This document shows, piece by piece, positions 1 through 8,646 of a stretch of 39,298 nucleotides of DNA (positions within the stretch are counted from its first letter, which is position 1; each line of letters starts with the position of its first letter). The DNA lies in assembly GCA_964444095.1 (NCBI GenBank), contig CAYUEW010000002.1, positions 1-39,298 of the forward strand. Reading direction: 5' to 3'. The translations under genes and the position numbers were made by a program. This DNA comes from JAGLWP01 sp964444095 (GTDB lineage Archaea > Nanobdellota > Nanobdellia > Pacearchaeales > GW2011-AR1). Below the pieces are notes generated by a model that worked only from the letters and a program-made list of their open reading frames with translations, made no database searches and was not told the origin of the DNA.

Positions 1-1059
1 TTCTTTTCTGCCTGGCCCAAAACTCCGAGTTGCACCTTTTCTATGAATACAGACAATTTTCTTTTTCCCACTGACAATGTGCTCTTCAAACTTTGCAATA
101 TTATGACAAACATCATAAACTACTTCCATCTTCGCACCAGGGAATAAAGAATTCATTTCTTCCCGAAGCCAATGTGTAATTAATTGTTTATTTGCAAAAG
201 CAAAATTCGCCGCGCAAGCCATAGCAGAATAATAATCCTTTCCAAGAACACTTTTTATTGGAGCATTAATTAATTCTCTGTCTGGCAAACCTTTAAACCC
301 ATATTTTTCTTCCATCTTTACAATATAATCTGAAGCAACTTGGTGTCCTAACCCCCGACTTCCGCAATGAATCATTATTGTTATCTGCCCCTTTTCCAAT
401 CCGAACGCTTTCGCAATCTTTTTATCAAAAATTTCATCAACATATTGAACTTCTAAAAAATGATTTCCTGCTCCGAGCGTTCCTAATTGCCCGATGCCCC
501 GTTTCACAGCCCGTTCAGAAACCTTGCTCACATCCGCGCCTTTCAAACAACCTTCTTCCTCCATATGAAGATAATCATTCTTGTTTCCGTAACCTTTCTC
601 AACCATATACCTCGCGCCACCTTTGAGAAGTTTATCAAGTTCTTTTTTCGTTATTTGAAATTTACTCCCCCTCCCGACACCAGAAGGAATTTTATCATAA
701 ATCGCTTCAGCAATTTTCTCTGCGTTTTTTAGAATGTCTTGCTTTTTCAAATTTGTCCGCAAGAGTCTTACAGAACAATTAATATCATAACCCACTCCCC
801 CGGGTGAAATTACCCCTTTTTCCATATCAAACGCAGCGACGCCACCAATCGGCAAACCATAACCTTGATGTGCATCAGGAAGAGCAATAGCCGCCTTCAA
901 AATTCCAGGCAACTCTGCGACATTTTTCACTTGCTCAAGAGTTTTGTCCTTTTGAATATCTTGCATTAATTTTTCAGAAGCATAAACCATCCCAGGAACT
1001 TTCATATTTCCTTCTCGCGGAATTTCATAAACATCTGTTGAAATTTTTTTAAGTTTCAT
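1..1059 (-). CDS. rtcB: RNA-splicing ligase RtcB, 3' end cut by window edge
   Basis: RtcB joins tRNA exon halves (2',3'-cyclic phosphate to 5'-OH) using GTP and Mn2+. The frame is open to base 1, giving 353 codons; the family is about 480 aa, so the last ~130 residues, including the NAHGAGR guanylylation-histidine region, lie outside. Visible signatures: PDAHQGYGLPIGG (about 61-73), then ISPGGVGYDINC with metal ligands D92 and C95, later LGTLGAGNHFLEV, HCGSRGLGHQ and YDVCHNIAK.EEH with further His ligands, then GATRSFGPGR at the edge. The residue after C95 is Ser where Gly is usual. It lies 34 bp downstream of archease, its activator, so the two are probably co-transcribed. The ATG at 1059 fits the family N-terminus. 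Very secure. Confidence 0.97.
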   Translation of the reverse strand, partial: MKLKKISTDVYEIPREGNMKVPGMVYASEKLMQDIQKDKTLEQVKNVAELPGILKAAIALPDAHQGYGLPIGGVAAFDMEKGVISPGGVGYDINCSVRLLRTNLKKQDILKNAEKIAEAIYDKIPSGVGRGSKFQITKKELDKLLKGGARYMVEKGYGNKNDYLHMEEEGCLKGADVSKVSERAVKRGIGQLGTLGAGNHFLEVQYVDEIFDKKIAKAFGLEKGQITIMIHCGSRGLGHQVASDYIVKMEEKYGFKGLPDRELINAPIKSVLGKDYYSAMACAANFAFANKQLITHWLREEMNSLFPGAKMEVVYDVCHNIAKFEEHIVSGKKKIVCIHRKGATRSFGPGRKE

Positions 1060-1093
1060 AGTATTATCTAAAAATTAATCTATTAATATCTTG

Positions 1094-1504
1094 CTATACA
1101 TCCAATACAATTTGACAAATCCATTTTCCTTTTTCTTTCTTTACAAAAATATCATGATAAGTTATCGCTTTTACATCAATATCCATTTCATAATTTTCTG
1201 CATTATCTCCAACAACTTCTGCTTCTAACCTAAACTTTTTTTTATCAATATTCAATCGCTTAACTTTTGAAAGAAAAAATCCCTCCCCATCAAACAAAAC
1301 CAAAAGTTCTTCTAAAAAATTATACAAAAGAGCTTCAAAATCTTTTCCCTTAGCTTTTACTTTAACAGTTTTTGTTTTCTTAATTTTTTTTTCATACATT
1401 GTATGAAACATCGCTAACGCAGAATTTGCAAACGCCACTTCTAAACTTTTTCCAAATGCTTGAAACTTCATATCTGCAGTATGTGCAAGAAATTTGTATT
1501 TCAT
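1094..1504 (-). CDS. Archease, RtcB activator
   Basis: Archease speeds RtcB guanylylation and allows multiple turnover in tRNA splicing. The 136-aa length is normal for the family. The N-terminal KFLAHTADMKFQAFGKSLEVAF motif carries the conserved His/Asp of the metal site (HTAD, residues 8-11). The C-terminal part contains the characteristic AITYH segment followed by a beta hairpin ending CQIVLDV. The stop is 34 bp upstream of rtcB and the start is 1 bp after the stop of the pilin-like gene at 1506-1919, so all four minus-strand genes from 2380 to 1 look like one transcript. An archease-rtcB pair is a common archaeal arrangement. Confidence 0.95.
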   Translation of the reverse strand: MKYKFLAHTADMKFQAFGKSLEVAFANSALAMFHTMYEKKIKKTKTVKVKAKGKDFEALLYNFLEELLVLFDGEGFFLSKVKRLNIDKKKFRLEAEVVGDNAENYEMDIDVKAITYHDIFVKKEKGKWICQIVLDV

Positions 1505-1505
1505 A

Positions 1506-1919
1506 TTATTCTTCCCAGCAAAAAAGTTTTAATTGTTTTGGGTCATAAGTTGTTGCTGTTGAAGTAATAGCAACACTTTGTGCATGAACTGTTTTTTCAG
1601 GAGGGTTGTCTAATTCACAAGAACTTTCCATTCCACATATTTTTGCTTCGCATGTAAGATAATCCAAAAGAAAATAATTCATTCTTGTCATTACTTCTTG
1701 TGGGCAGTCAGTTCCAGAAGCATCCAATACTGCTTGCCTCATAGCGCTGTTTATTTGAATATCTCTTAAAGCAATAAGTTGTGATTCATAAATTTCTGAA
1801 TGCAAATCTAAATTTATTGCGGGTTCGTCACTTATAACCACCAATACAACTCCGACTATAAGTAGTATCGCAGTAAATGCTTCAACAATTTTTATCCAAC
1901 CTTTTTTATTCATTACCAT
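1506..1919 (-). CDS. Pilin-like membrane protein
   Basis: The 137-aa product has a short basic leader (MVMNKKGW) followed at about residues 9-28 by a hydrophobic helix (VEAFTAILLIVGVVLVVIS), the layout of archaeal class III prepilins cut after a Gly by an EppA/PibD-type peptidase. The ectodomain has five Cys residues, which may form disulfides. A second ATG lies two codons in. The gene overlaps the upstream pilin-like gene by 7 nt and abuts archease, suggesting translational coupling. It is probably a minor pilin of the system encoded at 3594-10710, from which trpS separates it. The exact family is not recognised. Confidence 0.7.
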   Translation of the reverse strand: MVMNKKGWIKIVEAFTAILLIVGVVLVVISDEPAINLDLHSEIYESQLIALRDIQINSAMRQAVLDASGTDCPQEVMTRMNYFLLDYLTCEAKICGMESSCELDNPPEKTVHAQSVAITSTATTYDPKQLKLFCWEE

Positions 1920-2380
1920 ATTTTTAAAATTATAAATCCTAATAAAACACCTTCTCCTTCTTCCATATAATACACAGGAATTTTTTTCGCATAAACATTT
2001 ACAGATTGAGGCACACTCTTTTCTGGAATAATTTCTATATCATTTTCATCAATAAAACCAAATCCGAATTCATTGTCTCGTGTAACTTTTAGTTCTTGTT
2101 TTAATCCTCCATAATTGGAATCATATTGATTTGAGAGAGCAGTAATTTCTGCCACAAAATTAGCATTAGAGGTTCTTATTGAACCACTAGTATAATTCGC
2201 CGAGCCCACATCAAGAGCATTTGCTATTTCTTGAGTTAAGTCGTTTAAGATTAATATTTTATTTTGTTCTATTCTAATTATTGGTTGAAGCACAGAATAT
2301 AAGAAAACTAAAAAAACAACAAAGATTCCAAATGAAAGCATGATACCTACATGAGAGCCTCTTTTATCCTCTTTTTTCAT
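1913..2380 (-). CDS. Pilin-like membrane protein
   Basis: The product has a KKEDKRGSHVG leader and a hydrophobic helix (residues about 11-32, IMLSFGIFVVFLVFLYSVL) followed by a ~125-aa ectodomain rich in Asn and Glu. An ATG exists 15 nt further upstream (2395), but the start at 2380 gives the compact basic leader seen in the other pilins here and sits about 25 nt from an AT-rich TATA-like stretch near 2405. There are no Cys residues. It is the first gene of the pilin/pilin/archease/rtcB run and is divergent from trpS. Probable minor pilin or pseudopilin; the subfamily is not recognised. Confidence 0.65.
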   Translation of the reverse strand: MKKEDKRGSHVGIMLSFGIFVVFLVFLYSVLQPIIRIEQNKILILNDLTQEIANALDVGSANYTSGSIRTSNANFVAEITALSNQYDSNYGGLKQELKVTRDNEFGFGFIDENDIEIIPEKSVPQSVNVYAKKIPVYYMEEGEGVLLGFIILKIW

Positions 2381-2425
2381 AATATATACTACCAAAATGA
2401 CTTTTTATATTTTTATTGAAGTTCG

Positions 2426-2439
2426 ATAAATTTATTAAT
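2426..2439 (+). promoter_or_regulatory. TATA box of trpS
   Basis: ATAAATTTATTAAT is centred about 27 nt upstream of the trpS ATG, so the predicted transcript starts at or within a base or two of the start codon (leaderless). No Shine-Dalgarno sequence is visible between it and the ATG. Confidence 0.6.
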
Positions 2440-2459
2440 TCTTCTTTGGTAACATAAAT

Positions 2460-3581
2460 ATGACAAAGAAAATGTCTGTGAATCCTTATGCTGTTGAAGG
2501 GAGTGTAGATTATAGTCGATTGGTGAAAGAATTTGGTTTAGAAAGAATTGATGATAAACTTCTTAAGCGAATAAAAAAACACACTGGCGAGATTCATCCT
2601 ATGCTTACACGAGGAATTATGTTCGCGCATAGAGACCTAAATTGGTTATTGGATGAATACGAAAAAGGAAATAAATTCTTTTTGTATACTGGTTGTGGAC
2701 CTTCTGGACCAATTCACTTGGGGCATCTACAAATGTGGTATTTTACAAAATGGTTGCAAGATAAATTCAATGTAGATTTGTATTTCCAGTTCACTGACGA
2801 TGAAAAATTCTTATACAAAGATTCATCTTATGAGGAAATCCAAAAATGGACAGAAGAAAATATGTTGGATGTTATTGCGGTGGGATTCAATCCGAAAAAG
2901 ACTCATTTTATTATTGACACAAAACATGCGGGGATACTTTATCCAGAAGCAATTAAAATCGCGAAAAAAATAACTTTCTCCACAATAAAAGCCAGCTTTG
3001 GTTTTACAGATAGCAATAACATAGGGAGCATTTTTTATACCTCAATGCAGGCGGTTCCTGCGATTCTTCCTTCTGTTTTGAAAGGCAAAAATATTCCTTG
3101 TCTAATTCCCCTAGGAGTTGATCAAGACCCCCATTTTAGAATCGCAAGAGATGTTTATCCAAAATTGGGATTTTACAAACCAGCAATAATGCATAAAATT
3201 ATGTTTCCTTCATTGACAGGGATGAATAATGTAATGAGCAGCTCAAAAGATTCAGTTATAATAACAGCAAGGGATTCTCCCAAGGAAGTTAAAAACAAGA
3301 TAAACAAATATGCTTTTTCAGGGGGGAGGGATACACTTGAAGAACACAAGAAACTAGGAGGAAATCCAGATGTTGATATTTCTTTCCAATATTTGAAATC
3401 CTTTTTTGAAGAAGATGAAAAAAAACTAGCACAGATTGAAAAAGATTATCGTACAGGAAAGTTAACTACTGGAGACCTAAAGAAATACACAATCGAAAAA
3501 ATAACCGAATTCCTTCAACAGCATCAAGAAAGAAGAAAAAAAGCAAAAGGAAAAATAAAAGATTTCATTCTAAAAATATAA
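2460..3581 (+). CDS. trpS: Tryptophan--tRNA ligase (TrpRS)
   Basis: This class I synthetase charges tRNA-Trp. The 373-aa length matches archaeal/eukaryal-type TrpRS. The HIGH-equivalent is PIHLGHLQMWYF in the segment TGCGPSGPIHLGHL (about residues 77-90). AIIDTKH-like and GVDQDPHFRIARD (about 222) motifs mark the Trp pocket, and the KMSKS-equivalent is MSSSKDS (about 259-265), the usual archaeal/eukaryal variant. The C-terminus is Lys-rich. The gene is a single plus-strand unit inserted between two minus-strand pilin gene groups and converges with the TadC gene, whose stop lies 12 bp from its own. Leaderless promoter at 2426-2439. Confidence 0.97.
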   Translation: MTKKMSVNPYAVEGSVDYSRLVKEFGLERIDDKLLKRIKKHTGEIHPMLTRGIMFAHRDLNWLLDEYEKGNKFFLYTGCGPSGPIHLGHLQMWYFTKWLQDKFNVDLYFQFTDDEKFLYKDSSYEEIQKWTEENMLDVIAVGFNPKKTHFIIDTKHAGILYPEAIKIAKKITFSTIKASFGFTDSNNIGSIFYTSMQAVPAILPSVLKGKNIPCLIPLGVDQDPHFRIARDVYPKLGFYKPAIMHKIMFPSLTGMNNVMSSSKDSVIITARDSPKEVKNKINKYAFSGGRDTLEEHKKLGGNPDVDISFQYLKSFFEEDEKKLAQIEKDYRTGKLTTGDLKKYTIEKITEFLQQHQERRKKAKGKIKDFILKI

Positions 3582-3593
3582 TTTTTCTTAAAA

Positions 3594-4439
3594 TTATCCT
3601 GCTCCCCCACCAATTAGATTTGCAACAGAGGAGACTATGAAAGAGAGTAGGATTAAAGCAAAAGAATGTTTTATCCCAGATTTGATAGTTCCTTCTGATA
3701 ATTTTCCAATAGCTAATCCTGTGAAAAAACCTTGGAATAAAAGTAAATATAAAAATGCACTAGAAATTTCTTCACTTCCTATAGAACTTCCCGCAGTTGA
3801 AATATTTGCAACACCTAATGCTCCAACATCTGCAATTCCAGAAATCATTGGAACAATATAAAATTGCATAATCAAAACTATCACAAGAAAAACAAAGAAG
3901 ATAATATACCCTTGTGCAATTAATGTTGAAATTGTAGATTTCCTCTCTTTCTTTAATTTGTCAGACATACTAACTGCTCTTGCTACTGCTTCAAGAATTT
4001 CACCAATATCTCCTCCCGCCCTCTCTGCTTGACCAATCAAAGTCAATGAACGAGAAATATTTTTATTGCCCACATCTTTTGCAAAAACTTTTAGTGCAGT
4101 ATTTAATGGAATTCCTAATGAAATTTGGTTTGCTAATTTATCAACATTCTGACTCAAAACTCCATAAGATTTCCCTTTCATATTTATCAAACTTTTACTA
4201 ATTGGAGTTCCTGTTTTTACACTTTCTACAAGGTTTCTTGCAAATTCTAAGAACATATCTTCTTTTTCACTTGCAATTTTTGATTCAGCCATCACAGAAA
4301 GAACAAAAGGAGAAGCCCCGAGAATTATTCCCAATCCAATCAAAAAAAGAAAAAACCGAGTATTCAATAATAAAAATGAAAGAGCAACAATAACTCCTCC
4401 AGCAATCATTCCAACATAGTGTATTTTTTTTAATTCCAT
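3594..4439 (-). CDS. Type IV pilus platform protein, TadC/T2SSF family (second copy)
   Basis: This 281-aa membrane protein is the last gene of the pilus operon. The T2SSF-type cytoplasmic core occupies residues about 60-165 (FARNLVESVKTGTPISKSL, GIPLNTALKVFAKDVGN and RAGGDIGEILEAVA, typical of TadC/FlaJ). Two N-terminal transmembrane helices (about 9-50) and three C-terminal ones surround it. The start is 1 bp after the stop of the other TadC-like gene at 4441-5730; paired platform subunits resemble TadB/TadC. In this class the platform anchors the ATPase and feeds pilins into the growing filament. Confident as to superfamily, not as to the specific pilus. Confidence 0.88.
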   Translation of the reverse strand: MELKKIHYVGMIAGGVIVALSFLLLNTRFFLFLIGLGIILGASPFVLSVMAESKIASEKEDMFLEFARNLVESVKTGTPISKSLINMKGKSYGVLSQNVDKLANQISLGIPLNTALKVFAKDVGNKNISRSLTLIGQAERAGGDIGEILEAVARAVSMSDKLKKERKSTISTLIAQGYIIFFVFLVIVLIMQFYIVPMISGIADVGALGVANISTAGSSIGSEEISSAFLYLLLFQGFFTGLAIGKLSEGTIKSGIKHSFALILLSFIVSSVANLIGGGAG

Positions 4440-4440
4440 T

Positions 4441-5730
4441 TTATCCTGTGGGTTTTCTTACCTGTAAAAATGCAAGGAACGCGATATTAACTACGGAAAC
4501 TCCGAGTATAATCATTAAGGTAATTGAAGAAGTTCCGAGGGCAATTCCCAATCCACTAATTTTCATCATCATTAAAAGAAGCATCAAAATCATCGGCGCA
4601 GCAATAACAATGCTAATGTAGATGTCCATGAATGTTTCTGCTGTTTTGGTGTTTTTTTCTCGCTCAAGTTTATAATCAAATAAAAGTGTTTGAGCCCTTT
4701 TATTAAAAAAGTTTGACAAATCTCCCCCCGAGTTAATTGTCGTAGCCAAACCTAAGAATAATTCAGCTAATTTTTTACTGGGACTACGTAATGCAGTATT
4801 TCTTAAGGCACTAACTAAATCGTAACCATAAACATTAATTTCATTTATTAATTTTGTAAATTCTTTTTCTAAAAAAGGATATTCTCTAGTAGAAATAATA
4901 ATATTAAATATCTTGCTAGGTTCAATCATAGAACCAGAAATTGCAGACATGTGAATTATAGAAAAAGGCAATTCTTGGTTAATTCTGTTTTCTGTAGATT
5001 TTTTTTCTAATGAAGGGTAAAAGTACATGAAGATGAATGTTAAAATTGGAACAATAAACAGAATCCAAAATGTTGCTAGCAATCTCATTCCGAAATTTCC
5101 TGTTGCAATACTTATAAAAGAAGTTTCTCCCCCCAATTTAAAGAATAAAAAAAACAGAAAAAGAAAAAAAGCAACAATTGTAGAAATTGCTGTTGTGAGC
5201 AAAGTTACCGAGATATAGGCAGTAGGCGTGAATTCTAAATTTGTTCTTGTTAAATCTTTTTTCAATACATCAAAATTTTTATCCTTAACCAACTTTGCAG
5301 CAGTATGGCGGAAATATTTATTTGCTAATTTAGAAAATTCTCTTGGTTTTTCTAATTTTTTAGATTCAAAACCAACTTTTTTATTTTTAATTCTTTTTAT
5401 TGTAGCCTTTTCTAATTGAGAAAGCCCTTTGCTTAATTGCTTACTTAACTTAGATTTTTGTTGATTTTGTTTTAAGGATAAAGGGGATATCTTTTTTTCT
5501 TCTACGGGATTTAAACTTTTTGCAAGATTAATTTTTCCTAATTCTCCTAAGACAGATTCATTTGTTTTTTTAAATGAACTTTTTAATTTGGTTAAATGTT
5601 CTCTTACCATCTTTTTTTCTTCATCATTTTTTATTCTAAGAAGTTGGTTGAGAGAAGAATCCAATTCACTAACTGTTTTTTTCTCTAAAGAAATCGCTTT
5701 TTTTAATTCTTCAAAATTTACGTCTTTCAT
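4441..5730 (-). CDS. Type IV pilus platform protein, TadC/T2SSF family (long N-terminal coil)
   Basis: The 429-aa product has a ~170-residue hydrophilic, Lys/Glu/Leu-rich N-terminus predicted to be largely coiled coil, then TM segments (about 175-200 and 215-240), a T2SSF cytoplasmic core with the GGDLSNFFNKRAQTLLFDYK motif (about 330-350), and C-terminal TMs. The long N-terminal coil is absent from the companion at 3594-4439 and could be the ATPase-docking part. The ATG overlaps the TGA of the 54-aa gene upstream (ATGA), indicating coupled translation. Function is inferred from the family and from the adjacent ATPase. Confidence 0.85.
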   Translation of the reverse strand: MKDVNFEELKKAISLEKKTVSELDSSLNQLLRIKNDEEKKMVREHLTKLKSSFKKTNESVLGELGKINLAKSLNPVEEKKISPLSLKQNQQKSKLSKQLSKGLSQLEKATIKRIKNKKVGFESKKLEKPREFSKLANKYFRHTAAKLVKDKNFDVLKKDLTRTNLEFTPTAYISVTLLTTAISTIVAFFLFLFFLFFKLGGETSFISIATGNFGMRLLATFWILFIVPILTFIFMYFYPSLEKKSTENRINQELPFSIIHMSAISGSMIEPSKIFNIIISTREYPFLEKEFTKLINEINVYGYDLVSALRNTALRSPSKKLAELFLGLATTINSGGDLSNFFNKRAQTLLFDYKLEREKNTKTAETFMDIYISIVIAAPMILMLLLMMMKISGLGIALGTSSITLMIILGVSVVNIAFLAFLQVRKPTG

Positions 5731-5891
5731 TTTAATATTTTAGAAATCTGGGCCTGGATATTTAGCATAAACTTTTTTGAATTGTTAAATTTGTTCGCAT
5801 CTTTTTTTCCATAAGCTTCTTCTAGTTTTGATTCTGTTTCCTCAAGTGTTTTAACTAATTGATTAAGAATTGGAATATCCTCTTTTTTCAT
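5727..5891 (-). CDS. 54-aa coiled-coil protein inside the pilus operon
   Basis: An uninterrupted 54-codon frame lies between the ATPase and the first TadC gene. It starts with MKKEDIPILNQLVKTLEE, has a heptad-like Leu/Ile pattern (LNQLVKTLEETESKLEEA) and ends QAQISKILK. Its TGA overlaps the ATG of the next gene as ATGA, the same coupling seen elsewhere in this window, which argues strongly for a real gene. It fills an otherwise unexplained 200-bp gap. The protein is soluble, charged and helical with no signal peptide. No family is recognised; a small adaptor between ATPase and platform is a guess from position and coil content. Confidence 0.7.
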   Translation of the reverse strand: MKKEDIPILNQLVKTLEETESKLEEAYGKKDANKFNNSKKFMLNIQAQISKILK

Positions 5892-5927
5892 ATCAGATAG
5901 AAGGAATTTGGATTATTAAATATTTGG

Positions 5928-7475
5928 TTAATCAATCCCAAATTCTTTAAGAACCCCTTCTGGTTGTTTGTAATATCGATTAATTATCTCTTGAGCGTCC
6001 TTAAATTTAAAAATCTTTTTTTGAAATAATGCATAAACCAACTGTGTTCTCCGTCTAAATTCTAAATCAAGTTCTTCCATTCTTAATCCATATCTTGTTG
6101 CTATTTTTTCAAAAATTCTGCTGTTATTTTTAAAATAAAAATTATCTTCCATAGCATTCCACATAAAAGGCGTGTTTGTAAAGGCAATTCCTTTTGGATT
6201 GACATTTATGACTTCAACAATTTCTTTGAGTTTTCTTGTTTCTTGTTTATTTGAAATTGCATGCGTCATAATACAAATACAATCTAAGACATTTACCAAT
6301 GTGGGAGAAAGATTTATCGGGGGGGTCTCTAATCTTTTTATTACAGTATCAACTGAATCTGCGTGCATAGTACTAATAGACGAATGTCCCGAAGCCATGC
6401 CCTGAAACAATACTGACGCTTCTTTACCTCTCACTTCACCCACAATAACATAATCTGGATTTTGTCTAAATGAACTTCTCAATAAAGTAAACAAAGTAAT
6501 TTCATTTTTTTCACCAAGAGTGGTTGAACTTCTAGACACACTAGGCAACCAGTTTTCTCTCGGCAAATTTAATTCACGCGTATCTTCAATACTAACTACT
6601 CGCGCTTCAGGAGGAATAAAAAATGCAATAGCATTTAGGAGAGTGGTTTTTCCAGAGGCTGTTCCCCCCGTAATTAAAATATTCATTTTGTATTGGATTA
6701 AGAGCCATAAATAAGCTAACATTTCTGGACTTAATGTGTTAAACGCAATTAATTGTGCAGGAGTCCAAGGTGTTTTCGTGAATTTTCTAATCGTAAAAGT
6801 CGGCCCTCTACTTGTAATATCTTTTGTATAAGTAGCATTTACCCTACTTCCATCAGGCAAACTCCCATCTAAAATAGGATTAGCATAAGAAATATACTTC
6901 CCGCATCTTTGCGCAAGTTTTTCCACAAATCCTTCCAATTCAAGCGAATCCTTAAAAATAGCATTACTTTTCATATTTCGATATAGTCTATGCACAACAT
7001 AAATCGGACTGTTAAGCCCGTTACACTCAATATCTTCAATAAAATAATCTTTTAGAATCGGTTCAATTTCATTAAACCCAATAAAATCCCGGCACAAATA
7101 ATAATATATTTTTTTATAGCTTTCATAAGAAATATTTAATCCAAGTTCTACAGCTAAAATTTTAAATCTTTTGTCAATATATTCTAATAAAGCATCAGCT
7201 CTTCTACCAACAACAGTATAGAAATTAATCATATTTCGCATAGCTTCTATAATTTGTTTTTTGTGTTTTTCTTCCTCTTCTGTTAAAATTGGCTCTTCAA
7301 TTTCATAAACTAATTCGTAAATTTTTGGGTCCCAATAAAGATGCACGAATGCAAAAGGAGAAATGAGACAATACCGAATATCAACTTTTGTTTTATCTTT
7401 TAATTTTTTTAATGGAGGAATTTTTGGCGAGAAATCAATTTGTACTCTAGGATAATCAATTATTCCTTGTGGCAT
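5928..7475 (-). CDS. Type IV pilus/secretion ATPase, TadA/VirB11-like
   Basis: This 515-aa hexameric motor ATPase powers pilin assembly at the inner face of the membrane. An N-terminal domain (about 1-160) precedes the core. The Walker A loop GGTASGKTT lies at about 268-276, followed by an Asp box (VVSIEDTRELNLPRENW), the Walker B region (RQNPDYVIVGEVRGKEA) and a His box (GHSSISTMHADS). All catalytic elements look intact. It is followed by the 54-aa gene and two TadC genes, and the gene at 7477 stops 1 bp before its start. No prepilin peptidase is visible in the window. Family assignment is secure; which filament it builds is unknown. Confidence 0.95.
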   Translation of the reverse strand: MPQGIIDYPRVQIDFSPKIPPLKKLKDKTKVDIRYCLISPFAFVHLYWDPKIYELVYEIEEPILTEEEEKHKKQIIEAMRNMINFYTVVGRRADALLEYIDKRFKILAVELGLNISYESYKKIYYYLCRDFIGFNEIEPILKDYFIEDIECNGLNSPIYVVHRLYRNMKSNAIFKDSLELEGFVEKLAQRCGKYISYANPILDGSLPDGSRVNATYTKDITSRGPTFTIRKFTKTPWTPAQLIAFNTLSPEMLAYLWLLIQYKMNILITGGTASGKTTLLNAIAFFIPPEARVVSIEDTRELNLPRENWLPSVSRSSTTLGEKNEITLFTLLRSSFRQNPDYVIVGEVRGKEASVLFQGMASGHSSISTMHADSVDTVIKRLETPPINLSPTLVNVLDCICIMTHAISNKQETRKLKEIVEVINVNPKGIAFTNTPFMWNAMEDNFYFKNNSRIFEKIATRYGLRMEELDLEFRRRTQLVYALFQKKIFKFKDAQEIINRYYKQPEGVLKEFGID

Positions 7476-7476
7476 T

Positions 7477-8070
7477 TTATAAGGTATTAATGTTTATTAT
7501 TATTTTATTATTCTCATTTTCTCCTTCATTTGAGAAGAATAATCTGTAGGTACCAGAAGAAGTGGTTAAGATTTCTGCTTCATCTGAGCCATCATAAGTA
7601 AGATCATAAGAACTGCTAAAATCTCTCGTTATATTTATCATGTTTATATCTCCTATTTTGTTTGTGTAAATTAGGAGATTCCCATCAACTATTTCTACAT
7701 CTGGTTCACTATATGTATATGTGCTTTCTATTTCAAAGATGAGTTTATCATTCGGGCTGTCTATTGTTAATTCTCCTTTCTTAATATTCAATTCTAAAAT
7801 TCTTTGATTACCTTGACATTCGCACATATCTGTGATGGTTAATTCAATTTCTTTCATTAGAGTAATAGACTGTTCAATAATTGTTCTGTCTTGTAATTCT
7901 TGTATTTTTGGTCTAGCAAAACTTAAAACAAGCCCTATCATAACTAAGGCAATAAGAGTATACATTACAGTTTCAATCCAAACCTGTCCTCTTCTTTTTT
8001 TCTGTGAAAAATGTTTATTTTTAGAAGATTTTTTGCAATTTTGTCCAAAAAACATAGCCCCCTTTTTCAT
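7477..8070 (-). CDS. Archaeal pilin-like protein, class III signal
   Basis: The 197-aa product carries an unusually long basic leader (about 28 residues, ending KKRRG) before QVWIETVMYTLIALVMIGLV, a hydrophobic helix with Glu at position 5 after the predicted cut, a hallmark of type IV pilins. Cleavage is expected between Gly28 and Gln29. The ectodomain (about 50-197) is beta-rich and has a CECQG pair. An internal start at the fifth Met-like position (MFFGQN) is possible. The gene sits 1 bp upstream of the secretion ATPase. Because of its position and typical leader it is a good candidate for a structural pilin. Confidence 0.8.
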   Translation of the reverse strand: MKKGAMFFGQNCKKSSKNKHFSQKKRRGQVWIETVMYTLIALVMIGLVLSFARPKIQELQDRTIIEQSITLMKEIELTITDMCECQGNQRILELNIKKGELTIDSPNDKLIFEIESTYTYSEPDVEIVDGNLLIYTNKIGDINMINITRDFSSSYDLTYDGSDEAEILTTSSGTYRLFFSNEGENENNKIIININTL

Positions 8071-8115
8071 AAAGTGCTAAATTAAATCTAATTTAAATAC
8101 TTAATGTTTAAATTT

Positions 8116-8646
8116 CTAAAAGCAGAGTTCTATATTAGAAAGTGTGTCAGAAACTTCACACTGTTGTCCGCCGATAATTGGTGCAATTTGTACCATGTCT
8201 GGTTTTTCAGCAAACGCATTTGATAAGTAAGTTTTACCAGCATTTTGTCCTGGCAATGAAATTAAATCTGTCCCAAAAACAGTTGAACCATAATCTGCTA
8301 ATTCTGGAGTTGCAATTCCTGTATTTGTAATTGTATAACTTGCAGTACTTGCTTCTGAAGAAACAGCAACAACCACACTATCTACTTCAATATCTCCCAC
8401 ACTCAATGAAAAATGAAATGTATCTGTTAAAGTATCATAGCATGTGTAAAAATTATTAATTGTAATTTTATTATAATTTCCAAAACAAGCTTCTGTAGTT
8501 TCTATCTGTCCTTTAATTGTGCTGTTCACAACTCCCCACACAATTACTGCCGCTGCCATAACCAATGCAATCATAATCACCGCAGTGATAATTCCAGAAA
8601 GTCCCTTACGATTATATAATAATTTCTTTACCATATTGTCCTTCAC
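8116..8646 (-). CDS. Archaeal type IV pilin-like protein
   Basis: The 176-aa product has leader MKDNMVKKLLYNRKG followed by LSGIITAVIMIALVMAAAVIVW, the N-terminal hydrophobic helix of archaeal pilin/archaellin-type proteins. Met5 is an alternative start. The ectodomain has Cys residues near 54, 69, 163 and 175 that could pair. Its 5' end overlaps the 3' end of the preceding pilin gene by 35 nt, so the two are translated from one message. It is one of five consecutive pilin-like genes upstream of the ATPase. Confidence 0.78.
   Translation of the reverse strand: MKDNMVKKLLYNRKGLSGIITAVIMIALVMAAAVIVWGVVNSTIKGQIETTEACFGNYNKITINNFYTCYDTLTDTFHFSLSVGDIEVDSVVVAVSSEASTASYTITNTGIATPELADYGSTVFGTDLISLPGQNAGKTYLSNAFAEKPDMVQIAPIIGGQQCEVSDTLSNIELCF

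Noticed and set aside
378..732. Two plus-strand frames of about 80 aa
   Set aside because: Antisense shadows of rtcB, whose minus-strand frame carries unmistakable family motifs.
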